This document shows, piece by piece, positions 9,032-18,612 of a DNA stretch of 64,000 nt. How positions within the stretch are numbered: position 1 is the stretch's first letter; the number at the start of each line of letters is the position of its first letter. The DNA lies in contig JAFKLY010000002.1 of NCBI GenBank assembly GCA_017304655.1, forward strand, positions 682,001 to 746,000. The letters run 5' to 3'. The notes beneath the pieces were generated by a model, which was given only the letters and a program-made list of their open reading frames with translations, ran no database searches and was not told the origin of the DNA. Position numbers and translations under genes: made by a program. Source of the DNA: Sphingomonas sp. GTDB taxonomy: Bacteria > Pseudomonadota > Alphaproteobacteria > Sphingomonadales > Sphingomonadaceae.

Positions 9032-9385
9032 TCAGACGAAGACGGCCGTGCCGGTCGCCGAGACCATCAGCATCGAGCCGTTGGCGCCGAGCACTTCATA
9101 ATCGAGATCGATGCCGATCACCGCGTTGGCGCCCAGTGTCGCGGCCTTTGCGCGCACTTCGGCCAGCGCTTCCTCGCGGGCGCGGCTGAGCACTTCCTCA
9201 TAAGCGCCGGCGCGACCGCCGACGATATCCCGCACGCTGGCGAACAGATCGCGGAACAGATTGGCGCCGACGATCACTTCGCCAGTGACGATGCCGCAAT
9301 AACGCTGCACCGGCCGCCCTTCGACGCTGTGCGTTGTGGTGACGATCATTTCGCTCGGGGCACCGCCCCATGGGCCATCGGACAT
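9032..9385 (-). CDS. YbjQ/UPF0145 (DUF74) family protein
   Basis: 117 residues. The pattern [22 protein letters not shown] followed by the helix [19 protein letters not shown] and the strand [16 protein letters not shown] is characteristic of the YbjQ fold, which forms oligomeric rings. The biochemical role is not established; some annotations call it a heavy-metal-binding domain. It follows the glutathione transferase gene on the same strand. Confidence 0.85.
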   Translation of the reverse strand: MSDGPWGGAPSEMIVTTTHSVEGRPVQRYCGIVTGEVIVGANLFRDLFASVRDIVGGRAGAYEEVLSRAREEALAEVRAKAATLGANAVIGIDLDYEVLGANGSMLMVSATGTAVFV

Positions 9386-9413
9386 GTGCGTGTGTCTCCT
9401 CGTTTATGGTGGG

Positions 9414-10091
9414 TCAGGCCGGGGCGGCCTGCGTGCGCCGCGCGACGATGGCAGCGAAGGCGTCCCGCATTTCCTGCGGCGTGCGGGCTAGGATCGCGTC
9501 CGCCTGCGCCCGCTCCAGATAGGCCAACAGGAACGGATGGCGCCCGAGAAGGCCTGCCACGTCATCATCCTGGGAGATAGCCATGGCGAGCGTGGCGAAC
9601 GGGACGAGCGCCGCATCGGCGAAGGTGATCGTGTCACCGATAGCATAGGGACCGGCGCTGCTCTCCAGCAACCGGGCAAGCGCGGCACAGCCCCGGTCGG
9701 CCTGGGCCAGGCCTGCCGCGACCACAGGTTCGTTCTGCGACATCCTGAAGATACGGTGGACAAGGACCGGGCGCAGGCCAGCGGCCAGCTCGCCCGTCGC
9801 AATCTCGGCAATCTCGCGCACGCGACCGCGGGCGGCGGGCTGTTGGGGGAGCAGGGCCGGGCCGGTCAGCGCTTCATCAAGATGCGCGCTGATCGCGTTC
9901 GATTCGCACAGATAGGTGCCGTCGTCGAACGCGAGAACAGGCACGCGACCCATCGGGCTGATGGCCTGGAACTCGGCACTTTGCATTCCGCCGCCGGGCG
10001 GAAGTTCGACGGCAAGCTCGTGGCCCTTGGCGCGGGCCACGATGAGGCAGCGCTGGACGAATGGCGAGGCGAGGGACCCGATGAGATGCAT
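9414..10091 (-). CDS. glutathione S-transferase family protein
   Basis: 225 residues. The N-terminal thioredoxin-like domain includes the glutathione-contacting PMGRVPVLAFDDG and ESNAISAHL segments (about residues 51-75), followed by an all-helical C-terminal domain. The start (MHLIGSLASPFVQRC) carries a serine/cysteine-type active-site region. The substrate is unknown; the family conjugates or reduces electrophiles. It sits 33 bases downstream of gapR on the same strand. Confidence 0.88.
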   Translation of the reverse strand: MHLIGSLASPFVQRCLIVARAKGHELAVELPPGGGMQSAEFQAISPMGRVPVLAFDDGTYLCESNAISAHLDEALTGPALLPQQPAARGRVREIAEIATGELAAGLRPVLVHRIFRMSQNEPVVAAGLAQADRGCAALARLLESSAGPYAIGDTITFADAALVPFATLAMAISQDDDVAGLLGRHPFLLAYLERAQADAILARTPQEMRDAFAAIVARRTQAAPA

Positions 10092-10124
10092 GGAACACCG
10101 TCTCCTTGTCGCCGCGCCGCTCCG

Positions 10125-10364
10125 TCAGTCGAGCCCGAGCGCGGCCTTGTAGGTTTCGAGCAGCGCCTCGGCCTCTTCGCGATGATGCTTTTCCATCTTC
10201 CGCAGGCGAACGATGGTGCGCATCGTCTTCACGTCGAAGCCGGTCGCCTTGGCCTCAAGATAGACATCCTTGATGTCGTCGGCGATGCCCTTTTTCTCTT
10301 CTTCCAGCCGCTCGACGCGCTCGATGAGAAGGCGCAGCTGATCGGCGGCGATGTTGTCGCTCAT
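10125..10364 (-). CDS. gapR: nucleoid-associated protein GapR (DUF2312)
   Basis: 79 residues, very close to the length and pattern of the DUF2312 family. Nearly the whole protein is a charged coiled coil ([20 protein letters not shown]) followed by the DNA-contact helices ([17 protein letters not shown]). In Caulobacter this family binds overtwisted DNA ahead of moving polymerases and stimulates topoisomerases. The family is largely restricted to alphaproteobacteria, supporting the taxonomic call. Confidence 0.93.
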   Translation of the reverse strand: MSDNIAADQLRLLIERVERLEEEKKGIADDIKDVYLEAKATGFDVKTMRTIVRLRKMEKHHREEAEALLETYKAALGLD

Positions 10365-10562
10365 GATGTGATGGTCTCCGGAAAGAATGTGGGATCAGAA
10401 TCGGATGCGCGGTCCTAGCGACGGGGGGCTGTGACTGTCCAGCCGGGATCGGTCCATGCCGTGCGATATCGGCGCCATCGCGTCTCGCAGAACGGCGCGA
10501 TAGCCCGCGTGCGCCAATGCCCGGCCCCATTGGGACAAGGAGACGGAATTTTTCGCTGCCCA

Positions 10563-10589
10563 TGTCACATCGGCCCCGCGGGGCTCGTC
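10563..10589 (+). promoter_or_regulatory. candidate ECF41-type promoter (TGTCACA, 16-base spacer, CGTC)
   Basis: TGTCACA at 10563-10569 and CGTC at 10586-10589 are separated by exactly 16 bases. They lie about 35 bases upstream of the carboxymuconolactone decarboxylase gene. This matches the promoter pattern described for ECF41 sigma factors, and the downstream operon encodes such a sigma factor. The sequence match is direct; that the sigma factor uses it, making the operon self-activating, is inferred. Confidence 0.7.
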
Positions 10590-10623
10590 ATGTCTGTGCA
10601 ACCATGATGAAAGGATGATCGCC

Positions 10624-11082
10624 ATGACCGCCAGACTTGATCCCTATGCCGCCGCGCCGTCGCTCATGAAGCAGTGGACCGCCGTGTCCCTCGCCATCAA
10701 TGCCAGCCTGGAGCCGAGCCTGGTCGAGCTGGTCAAGATCCGTGCCTCGCAGATCAACCAGTGCGCCAACTGCATCAACATGCACACGGCCGAGGCGCGT
10801 ACGCAGGGTGAGACCGAGCAGCGCATCTATCTTCTCTCTGCCTGGCGGGAGGCGCCATGCTACACGGATCGCGAGCGGGCGGCGCTGGGCTGGACGGATG
10901 CGCTGACCAGCCTGTCGCAAGGGCATGGGCACGACGCGGCTTATCCCGCTCTTGCCGCGCAGTTCACCGAGGAGGAGCAGGTGAAGCTCACATTGCTCAT
11001 CAACGTCATGAACGCATGGAACCGGATCGCCGTGGGCTTTGGCCTGTGGATCGATACGCCGGCGACGCGGGTGGCCGCCTGA
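10624..11082 (+). CDS. carboxymuconolactone decarboxylase / AhpD-like family protein
   Basis: 152 residues from the ATG at 10624, which has AAGG about 10 bases upstream; an ATG at 10615 overlaps that site. The redox CxxC with following histidine is seen in QCANCINMHT near residues 46-55, as in AhpD-type alkylhydroperoxidases. Such proteins are the commonest partner of ECF41 sigma factors. The substrate is unknown. Its stop codon overlaps the sigma factor start by one base, so translation is coupled. Confidence 0.88.
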   Translation: MTARLDPYAAAPSLMKQWTAVSLAINASLEPSLVELVKIRASQINQCANCINMHTAEARTQGETEQRIYLLSAWREAPCYTDRERAALGWTDALTSLSQGHGHDAAYPALAAQFTEEEQVKLTLLINVMNAWNRIAVGFGLWIDTPATRVAA

Positions 11083-11939
11083 TGTCTGTCGCGGGGCCGG
11101 CGGATGCGGCGGCGAGCTTCGATCCGCTGCGCCCCCGGCTCGTCCTTGTCGCTTACCGCATGCTCGGCTCCGTGGCGGATGCCGAGGATGCGGTGCAGGA
11201 GGCGTTCATTCGCTGGCTGGGCACGGACCGGGGCGCGGTGCGCGAGCCGGAGGCCTTCCTGCGGCGCACGGTGACGCGCCTGTGCCTCGATCAGCTCAAG
11301 TCGGCCCGCCATCGGCGCGAGACCTATCTCGGTCCCTGGCTGCCCGATCCGATCGTGGAAGAGGAAGAGAGCGAGGATGTGACCCTACCGCTGATGCTGG
11401 CGCTCGAGCGCCTGTCACCGCTCGAGCGGGCGGCGTTCCTCCTGCACGATGTGTTTGGCGTCTCGTTCGAGGAAGTGGCCGGGACGATCGGGCGCGATCC
11501 GGCTGCCGCGCGCCAGCTCGCGGCGCGCGCGCGGGCGCATGTGCGTGAGGCCCGGCCGCGCTTCGCCATCGAGAAGCAGCGCGGGCTGGACATCGCCGGT
11601 GCGTTTTTCGCCGCTTCGCGCAGCGGAGACATGACGGCGCTGGGCGCCATGCTCGCGCACGATGTGTCGCTTCATGCAGATGGCGGGGGCAAACGCTCGG
11701 CGGCGGTCGCGCTGGTGCTTGGCCAGCGCCAGGTCCTGCAGGTCCACAAGGCGCTTGGCGTCCTGTTCCGCAAGCACGGCTCGCGGCTGGTGCGCACGGC
11801 GTTCATCAATGGGCTGCCGGGTTTCGTCACGCTGGAGGCGGACGGCGAATATCAAACGACGGCGCTGGAGATCGCGCAGGGCAAGGTCGTTGCCATCTAT
11901 GTCATGCGCAACCCGGACAAGCTGAGGCACCTGCACTGA
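11082..11939 (+). CDS. ECF41-group RNA polymerase sigma factor with SnoaL-like C-terminal domain
   Basis: 285 residues. Sigma region 2 is seen in MLGSVADAEDAVQEAFIRW and region 4 in SFEEVAGTIGRDPAAARQLAARAR. Between them is a WLPDP linker, and after region 4 comes a SnoaL-like extension with DGGGK and a terminal NPDKL. These three words are the signatures of the ECF41 group, in which the fused extension replaces an anti-sigma factor and tunes activity. The start overlaps the preceding stop (TGATG). An upstream in-frame extension is open but lies inside the decarboxylase gene and is rejected. Confidence 0.93.
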   Translation: MSVAGPADAAASFDPLRPRLVLVAYRMLGSVADAEDAVQEAFIRWLGTDRGAVREPEAFLRRTVTRLCLDQLKSARHRRETYLGPWLPDPIVEEEESEDVTLPLMLALERLSPLERAAFLLHDVFGVSFEEVAGTIGRDPAAARQLAARARAHVREARPRFAIEKQRGLDIAGAFFAASRSGDMTALGAMLAHDVSLHADGGGKRSAAVALVLGQRQVLQVHKALGVLFRKHGSRLVRTAFINGLPGFVTLEADGEYQTTALEIAQGKVVAIYVMRNPDKLRHLH

Positions 11940-11973
11940 TCTGCCCCAAAACAAGCGAGACCCCGTCTCCGGT

Positions 11974-11992
11974 CGGGAGACGAGGCCTCGGC
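11974..11992 (-). terminator. hairpin between sigma factor and helicase genes
   Basis: CGTCTCC (11974-11980) and GGAGACG (11986-11992) form a 7-base-pair stem with a 5-base loop between two convergent genes. On the minus strand the stem is followed by a T-rich stretch (CTTGTTTTGG), so it best serves the helicase gene, whose stop is 40 bases upstream. Confidence 0.55.
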
Positions 11993-12031
11993 TGATCTTC
12001 TTGCGGCTCTTAGACCGATGCGCCGGCGGAT

Positions 12032-13858
12032 TTAGCCCGCGCGGCCGGCCCGGCTGCGACGACCGCCGCCGCCCTGCTGGCCTTGCGGACGTCCACCACC
12101 GCCGAAGCGGCGCTGACGGCCATCGCCGCGTGGACTGCGCTCGCCCTCAGGGCGCGCCTGTGCGGGCTGCACGCCTTCGCGCATGCGCTTGGGCAGCGGC
12201 TCACCGTCACGGGTCGGCGCGCGGTCACTGTAAGTGGCGAGCGGATCGAAATTCGGGCGACCCTGACCCTGATGACGTCCGTCACCGTCGCGGGATTCAC
12301 CGTAGCGGCCACCGGCATTGCGCTGGCCACCGCGTTCGTCGCGGCGTGCGTCCTGCGGCCGCTCGGACCAGGCAGGGCGGCCACGGCCTTCGATGCGGAT
12401 GTCCACGCGGGGACGCTCATGCCGTCCGTCGCTCGCACCGGCGGGGCGTTCGGCCCGCGCCGGCTCGGCGCGACGCTCCGGCCGCTCGTGCCGCTCGGGG
12501 CGGGCGGTGCGCTCATCCGGACGGCGATCGTCGCGATGGGTGCGCTCGCGCGGCTGGCGATCGGTCGGTGCGCGGTCGGTCCGCTCGGGGCGACGTGCGC
12601 GCTCCGGGCGACGACCCGCGCCGGCCCGGCCGAGCTTGCGCGAGGGGGCATTGTCGGACACTGCGTCCTCCACCGCCTTCTTGGACGGCAGCGGCAGGCG
12701 GCGCGCCTCGACCACGAAATCCTCGGGCAGGGGCATGTCCGTCAGCTTCACGCGCGTCAGCTTCTCGATGTCGCGCAGATAGGGCTTCTCGTCCGGCGCG
12801 ACGAAGCTCATCGCAATGCCGTCCGCGCCGGCGCGCGCGGTGCGGCCAATGCGGTGGACATATTGCTCGGCCACGTTGGGCAGCTCGAAGTTGAAGACAT
12901 GGCTGACGCCGGTCACGTCGATGCCACGCGCGGCGATATCGGTCGCGACCAGAACCTGGATGCCGCCGTCACGGAAGCCCTTGAGCGCAGCGGTGCGCTG
13001 GCCCTGGCTCTTGTTGCCATGAATGGCAGCGGCGGAAATCTGTGCCGCCACGAGATGCCGCGCGACACGGTCGGCGCCATGCTTGGTGCGGGTGAACACG
13101 AGCGCGCGATCGAGATCGCCGGATGCGATCGCCTCGCGCAGGCGCAGGGTCAGCAGCGCCTGCTTCTCCGCCTGATTGACGAAGGTCGCATATTGTTCGA
13201 CGCGCTCGGCGGTGGTCGACTGTGGCGCAACCTCGACCTTCACCGGATCGTTGATGAAGCGCTTGCCCAGGTCCGCGATCGCCTGCGGCATGGTCGCGGA
13301 GAAGAACAGGCTCTGCCGCTCGGCCGGCAGCATCTTGGCGATCTGCGTGAGCGGCTTGATGAAGCCCAGGTCCATCATCTGGTCGGCTTCGTCGAGCACG
13401 AAGATCTCGACATTGCGCAGCGTCAGCGCGCGCTGATCGATGAGGTCGAGCAGGCGGCCCGGCGTGGCGACGAGAATGTCCGTGCCCGGCACGAGTGCGC
13501 GGGCCTGCTTGCCCACCGGCACGCCACCGAAGATGACCTGCACGTTGAGGCTGAGATACTTCGCATAGCCGCGCATGTTCTCAGCGATCTGTGCCGCGAG
13601 TTCACGCGTGGGCGAGAGTACGAGCATCCGGCAGGAAGCCGGCTTGCGCGGCTGCGGATTGGCTGCGAGGCGATGCAGCGAGGGCAGCGAGAAGGCTGCG
13701 GTCTTGCCGGTGCCGGTCTGCGCGATGCCCAGAAGGTCGCGGCCCTGCATCAGCGCCGGAATGGCCTGCTGCTGAATCGGGGTGGGGTCCGCGTAACCCT
13801 TGGTTTCGAGCGCGCGGAGGATAGGCTCGGCAAGGCCAAGCTCACTGAAAAAAGACAT
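12032..13858 (-). CDS. DEAD-box RNA helicase, RhlE-like, with long Arg-rich tail
   Basis: 608 residues. The helicase core (about 1-380) contains the Q motif (PTPIQQQAIP), Walker A AQTGTGKT, DEAD in VLDEADQMMD, SAT, and the late HRIGRTARAG. The last 200 or so residues are low complexity, rich in Arg, Pro, Glu and Gly with RPER-type repeats, and end in a Gly/Arg tail likely to bind RNA. The start is placed at MSFFSELGL (13858); an upstream in-frame ATG at 13900 gives a non-conserved extension. Such helicases remodel rRNA and mRNA and are often cold-induced. Confidence 0.93.
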   Translation of the reverse strand: MSFFSELGLAEPILRALETKGYADPTPIQQQAIPALMQGRDLLGIAQTGTGKTAAFSLPSLHRLAANPQPRKPASCRMLVLSPTRELAAQIAENMRGYAKYLSLNVQVIFGGVPVGKQARALVPGTDILVATPGRLLDLIDQRALTLRNVEIFVLDEADQMMDLGFIKPLTQIAKMLPAERQSLFFSATMPQAIADLGKRFINDPVKVEVAPQSTTAERVEQYATFVNQAEKQALLTLRLREAIASGDLDRALVFTRTKHGADRVARHLVAAQISAAAIHGNKSQGQRTAALKGFRDGGIQVLVATDIAARGIDVTGVSHVFNFELPNVAEQYVHRIGRTARAGADGIAMSFVAPDEKPYLRDIEKLTRVKLTDMPLPEDFVVEARRLPLPSKKAVEDAVSDNAPSRKLGRAGAGRRPERARRPERTDRAPTDRQPRERTHRDDRRPDERTARPERHERPERRAEPARAERPAGASDGRHERPRVDIRIEGRGRPAWSERPQDARRDERGGQRNAGGRYGESRDGDGRHQGQGRPNFDPLATYSDRAPTRDGEPLPKRMREGVQPAQARPEGERSPRGDGRQRRFGGGGRPQGQQGGGGRRSRAGRAG

Positions 13859-13913
13859 GTAAAAATTCTCAATATGATTGTGCGGCGCGCGTGCCTTCAA
13901 GGGCGCGGGCGCG

Positions 13914-13938
13914 GCAGGGTTCGTATCTGCGACCCTGC
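13914..13938 (-). other. hairpin in the 5' region of the helicase gene
   Basis: GCAGGGT and ACCCTGC form a 7-base-pair stem with an 11-base loop, about 55 bases upstream of the helicase start. It lies in the probable 5' untranslated region. Cold-shock helicase genes often carry structured leaders, but a regulatory role here is only suggested by position. Confidence 0.3.
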
Positions 13939-14181
13939 GTGAAGAAGGCTGCCTAAGCGGTTATCGCATCCGTCAGTCCCGGCGGCCCTAGTGCAAGATG
14001 CGGGGCCTCACGCTGCTCGGAATTGCGCCGGATCACTAGTCCTCGCGCCGAATGCTGCGTTGCACATAGAGGGGGTTTGCTCAAAAAGCAAGGGCGCTCG
14101 CGTGGCCAACCGATTTTGATGCGCGCCGCCGGGACCATTCTCGCCATTGCGCCCGCCCGCTTTGGCCCTAAGAGTCAGCCC

Positions 14182-14601
14182 ATGCCGCTTCATATCACCG
14201 TGCCCGAACAGCCCTCGGAAGCCGACCGCAATGCCGTGTTCGCGCCCTTGCTCGCTTATAACATCGCGCAGGCGGGGGATCCGAATATCCGCCCCGTCTC
14301 CATCCTGCTGACCGACGAGCAGGGCGAGCGGGTTGGCGGCATCTGGGGCAAATGCTCCTATGACTGGATGTTCGTGGAGTTTCTCGCCATCGCGCCGGAG
14401 CATCGCGGCGGCGGCCATGGCCAGGCGCTGATGGCAGAGGCAGAGCGGATAGCGCGTGGCCATGGCTGTGTCGGCATCTGGCTCGACACCTATGCCTTCC
14501 AGGCGCGCGGTTTTTACGAGAAGCTGGGCTTTGCCGTGTTCGGCACGCTGGACGATCACCCCGTGGGCCAGCAGCGCTTCTTCCTGAGCAAGCGACTCTA
14601 G
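14182..14601 (+). CDS. GNAT family N-acetyltransferase
   Basis: 139 residues. The GNAT acetyl-CoA motif is seen in FLAIAPEHRGGGHGQALMAEAERIA, with the usual C-terminal ARGFYEKLGFAVFG segment. The start at MPLHITVP is chosen because the open frame before it has no conserved residues. Substrate unknown. The gene is convergent with asd, 64 bases away. Confidence 0.85.
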   Translation: MPLHITVPEQPSEADRNAVFAPLLAYNIAQAGDPNIRPVSILLTDEQGERVGGIWGKCSYDWMFVEFLAIAPEHRGGGHGQALMAEAERIARGHGCVGIWLDTYAFQARGFYEKLGFAVFGTLDDHPVGQQRFFLSKRL

Positions 14602-14665
14602 CGCTCGCCTGTAAGGGTGCGATTTGCTTCCTCCCCGACCATAGCCGGGGAGGAGAGCCATCATC

Positions 14666-15712
<1,047 letters not shown>

Positions 15713-15740
15713 TCAACGTCTCCTTCCAGTTGGCGGAGAA

Positions 15741-15895
15741 CGCGGGGATCAGGCTTTCGTCTGGAAAGTCGGCCCCGCGCTCTTCGCGGGGCTTTGGTCC
15801 AGATGGTCGGGCCGTCAGGCCGCGCGCGCATCCGAAACCGCCCCGCGAGCGCGGGTCGGTTTAATGATAATCGGCTTGGCGATCGTCATGGACAT
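15741..15895 (-). promoter_or_regulatory. possible attenuator leader of asd (leader peptide 15815-15895 plus hairpins)
   Basis: On the minus strand a 26-codon frame starts at 15895, 8 bases after AGAGG, and stops at 15815. Its product contains AKPIIIKPT, i.e. three consecutive isoleucines. Between it and asd lies an 8-base-pair hairpin (GCCCCGCG/CGCGGGGC, 15772-15792). Its 3' arm can instead pair with CCCCGCG at 15747-15741. A similar CCCGCG...CGCGGG element lies in the leader codons. Mutually exclusive pairings beside a leader peptide resemble amino-acid attenuation. There is no T-run after the central hairpin, so the mechanism is uncertain. Confidence 0.35.
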
Positions 15896-15997
15896 GGCGC
15901 GCGCCTCTAGCGGCGCGTGGACGGGATGTAAATGGCAAAGATGCCCGCCCTCATCGGAGAACGGACATCTTTGTGAGGGAGACAGATTTACGCCTGC

Positions 15998-16345
15998 TCA
16001 ACGGCAGCGCAGATCCCCTCTCTCGATCGAACGACCAAGCAGGCCGCCGCCCACGGCGCCGAGAACGGTGCCAAGGGTCCGGTCGCCGCGCGTGTCGATC
16101 GCGCGACCTGCGAGGGCGCCGACACCTGCGCCAATGATCAGGCCAGTCGTGCCGTCACTCCGCTTGCAGCGGTAGCGGCCTTCATCGTCGCGCCAAATGC
16201 GGTCGTTTTGCGAAAGAACGCGCCCATAATTGCCCTCTTTCGCGCGCTTGCCGTGGGCAGGCGCCCAAGGCGGCGGGTCCGCCAGGGCCGGAGCCATCGG
16301 CGTGGCAAGAGCCAGAATTGCCGTGGCGAGCATGATCTTCTTCAT
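15998..16345 (-). CDS. glycine-zipper envelope protein with signal peptide
   Basis: 115 residues. A signal peptide (KKIMLATAILALATPMAPALA) is followed by a basic, tryptophan-containing region with RYRCKRSDG and then a glycine zipper (GLIIGAGVGALAG and GTVLGAVGGGLLG), ending in DLRCR. The two late cysteines may pair. The family (glycine zipper 2TM, 17-kDa-antigen-like) is associated with the outer membrane or periplasm, with no defined activity. The ATG at 16345 is chosen because it begins the signal peptide. Confidence 0.8.
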   Translation of the reverse strand: MKKIMLATAILALATPMAPALADPPPWAPAHGKRAKEGNYGRVLSQNDRIWRDDEGRYRCKRSDGTTGLIIGAGVGALAGRAIDTRGDRTLGTVLGAVGGGLLGRSIERGDLRCR

Positions 16346-16583
16346 CGCACTAAATCCTTCCAGTCCTTGATCCGTGCCGCTGGCGATCGCCGCGCCGGAT
16401 CGGGAAGAATAACGCCTTAATGCGGGGGTTGTTCCAATGCGGCCACGGCTCGTCGCACGATCAACTCGCCACGACGGCTTTGGCAGGGCAGCGCGAGCGG
16501 AATGCCGAAACGCCGCCGCATAGGCTGCGCTTGCACCGTGGGATACGAAGCGCTGCGAGAAACGGCTTGGCGCGTCGCGAGCC

Positions 16584-16877
16584 TCAATGGTCGTTCTTCG
16601 CAATGCTCTCCTTCATCCGCGCGAGCTGCTCCGGGCTCGCCTCGGTCTGAAAGCGGCTCTTCCACTCGCTTTGCGGCATGCCGTAGATGATTTCGCGCGC
16701 CTGCTCCTTCGCCATCGTTCCATCAGCCTCGGCGACCCAGTCGCCCAGGCAATTGCGGCAGAAGCCCGCCAGGCCCATCAGATCGACATTCTGCGCATCG
16801 GTACGGTGCTGAAGATGTCGCACCAGCCGGCGAAAAGCCGCCGCCGCTATCTTGTCATCGAGCGCCTCTATCGTCAT
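16584..16877 (-). CDS. DUF1244 family protein
   Basis: 97 residues. The family hallmark DLMGLAGFCRNCLGDW lies near residues 32-47 and contains two cysteines; YGMPQSEWK follows near residue 75. DUF1244 proteins are small, conserved in alpha- and gammaproteobacteria, and of unknown function. The start at 16877 has GGAG about 9 bases upstream. It is divergent from pyk, sharing a gap of about 117 bases. Confidence 0.88.
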   Translation of the reverse strand: MTIEALDDKIAAAAFRRLVRHLQHRTDAQNVDLMGLAGFCRNCLGDWVAEADGTMAKEQAREIIYGMPQSEWKSRFQTEASPEQLARMKESIAKNDH

Positions 16878-16994
16878 TGCTTGCAACTCCATTCCGGTTC
16901 GAACGATGGGCTGGTTCCCGTCGTGACAATCGCCCTTTGATCGCTGGTCATTTGGGCAAGCAGCGCGTTTACGCAAGAGGTCGCCGATATCCTT

Positions 16995-18452
16995 ATGAAG
17001 AAGCTCGCTCCCCGTACGCGCAAGGTCCGCATTCTGGCGACGCTTGGCCCCGCGAGCAGCAGCGAGGAGATGATCCGCAAGCTGTTCCTGGCCGGTGCGG
17101 ATGCCTTCCGCCTCAACATGAGCCATGGCGCGCATGAAGGGCACGCCGCCAATGTCGAGATCATCCGCGGGCTGGAGCGCGAGTTCGGCCGCCCGACGAC
17201 GATCCTCGCTGACCTGCAGGGGCCGAAGCTGCGCATCGGTACCTTTTCGAGCGGTCCGGTGATGCTGGAGGCTGGCGCCGCGTTCCGGCTGGATCGTGAC
17301 CCCACGCCGGGCGACGTCACCCGTGTCGCACTGCTCCACCCGGAGATTTTCGCCGCCGCGCGTGCCGGCACGCGGCTGCTGCTCGACGATGGCAAGCTGG
17401 TGCTGCGCGTGCAGTCGGTCAGCGACGATGCCATCGATACGCTGGTCGAGATCGGTGGACCGCTGTCAGAGCGCAAGGGCGTGAACGTGCCGGACGTGGT
17501 GCTGCCCATGGCGGCGCTGACCGACAAGGACCGGCGCGATCTTGCTTTCGCCGTCGAGGCGGGGTGTGACTGGATCGCGCTCAGCTTCGTGCAGCGGCCG
17601 GAGGATCTGTCCGAGGCGCGGCGTCTGATGGGCGGCTATGGCCAGCTCCTCGCCAAGATCGAGAAGCCGGCTGCCGTGACCCGGCTCGATGAAATCCTCG
17701 AAATGGCGGATGCGGTGATGGTCGCGCGTGGCGATCTGGGCGTCGAGCTGCCGCCGCACACCGTGCCTCCGCTGCAGAAGCAGATCGTCGAGAGCGCGCG
17801 GCGGCTAGGCAAGCCGGTGGTGGTCGCGACGCAGATGCTCGAATCGATGATCAAGGCGCCGACGCCCACCCGCGCCGAAGTTTCGGACGTGGCGACGGCG
17901 GTCTATGACGGCGCGGACGCGGTGATGCTCTCGGCCGAAACGGCGGCGGGCGACTGGCCCGAGCAGGCGGTGGCGATGATGGACGCGATCGCGCACAGCG
18001 TCGAGCATGATCCGGGCTATCTCGCGCGCCTGCACTTCACCAAGACCATGCCGGACCCTACGACGGCCGACGCGCTGGCCGAGGCCAGCCAGTCGATCAC
18101 CACCACCGTCTCGGCCAAGGCGATCGTCTGCTTCACTTCGTCTGGCAGCACCGTGCGGCGCATCGCGCGCGAGCGGCCCTCCGCGCCGATCCTCGCGCTC
18201 ACCCCGCGCAGCAGCACCGCGCGCCGCATGGGCCTCATGTGGGGCGTTCATCCCGTGCGCACGCGCGACATCGGCAGCTTCGAGGAAATGATCGGCAAGG
18301 CCAAGCGCATGGCCCTGCGCCATGGCTTTGCCGAGGCCGGCGACAAGATCATCGTGCTCGCCGGCGTTCCCTTCGGCACGCCCGGCTCGACCAACGTGCT
18401 CCACGTCGCGACGATCCGGGGCGATGAGCTGAAAGGGCACTCAGAGGGCTGA
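16995..18452 (+). CDS. pyk: pyruvate kinase
   Basis: 485 residues. N-terminal RKVRILATLGPAS, FRLNMSHG near residue 40, the catalytic lysine in LLAKIEKP near residue 220, the metal-binding MVARGDLGVELP near 241, and ATQMLESMI with PTRAEVSDVA near 280-300 are all present. The enzyme converts phosphoenolpyruvate and ADP to pyruvate and ATP. It is a standalone gene; an inverted repeat (GCCGGGC/GCCCGGC, 18532-18552) lies about 80 bases after the stop. Confidence 0.96.
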   Translation: MKKLAPRTRKVRILATLGPASSSEEMIRKLFLAGADAFRLNMSHGAHEGHAANVEIIRGLEREFGRPTTILADLQGPKLRIGTFSSGPVMLEAGAAFRLDRDPTPGDVTRVALLHPEIFAAARAGTRLLLDDGKLVLRVQSVSDDAIDTLVEIGGPLSERKGVNVPDVVLPMAALTDKDRRDLAFAVEAGCDWIALSFVQRPEDLSEARRLMGGYGQLLAKIEKPAAVTRLDEILEMADAVMVARGDLGVELPPHTVPPLQKQIVESARRLGKPVVVATQMLESMIKAPTPTRAEVSDVATAVYDGADAVMLSAETAAGDWPEQAVAMMDAIAHSVEHDPGYLARLHFTKTMPDPTTADALAEASQSITTTVSAKAIVCFTSSGSTVRRIARERPSAPILALTPRSSTARRMGLMWGVHPVRTRDIGSFEEMIGKAKRMALRHGFAEAGDKIIVLAGVPFGTPGSTNVLHVATIRGDELKGHSEG

Positions 18453-18612
18453 CGGGGAGGCCCGCCAGCTGAAAGCGTCAGCCTGGCCCCGGCGCCGGCC
18501 GCGGTCTTGGCTAGGCAGGCAATCTTGCCGGGCCGGGCAAGCAATGCCCGGCGCGCTCGTCCATCGCAGCCCTGCGGCGCCGCTTGCCGCGCTCTGAGAG
18601 GTCAGCAGGATC

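Noticed and set aside
10857..11081. 75-codon N-terminal extension of the sigma factor
   Set aside because: It lies wholly inside the decarboxylase gene, and sigma region 2 begins just after the ATG at 11082.
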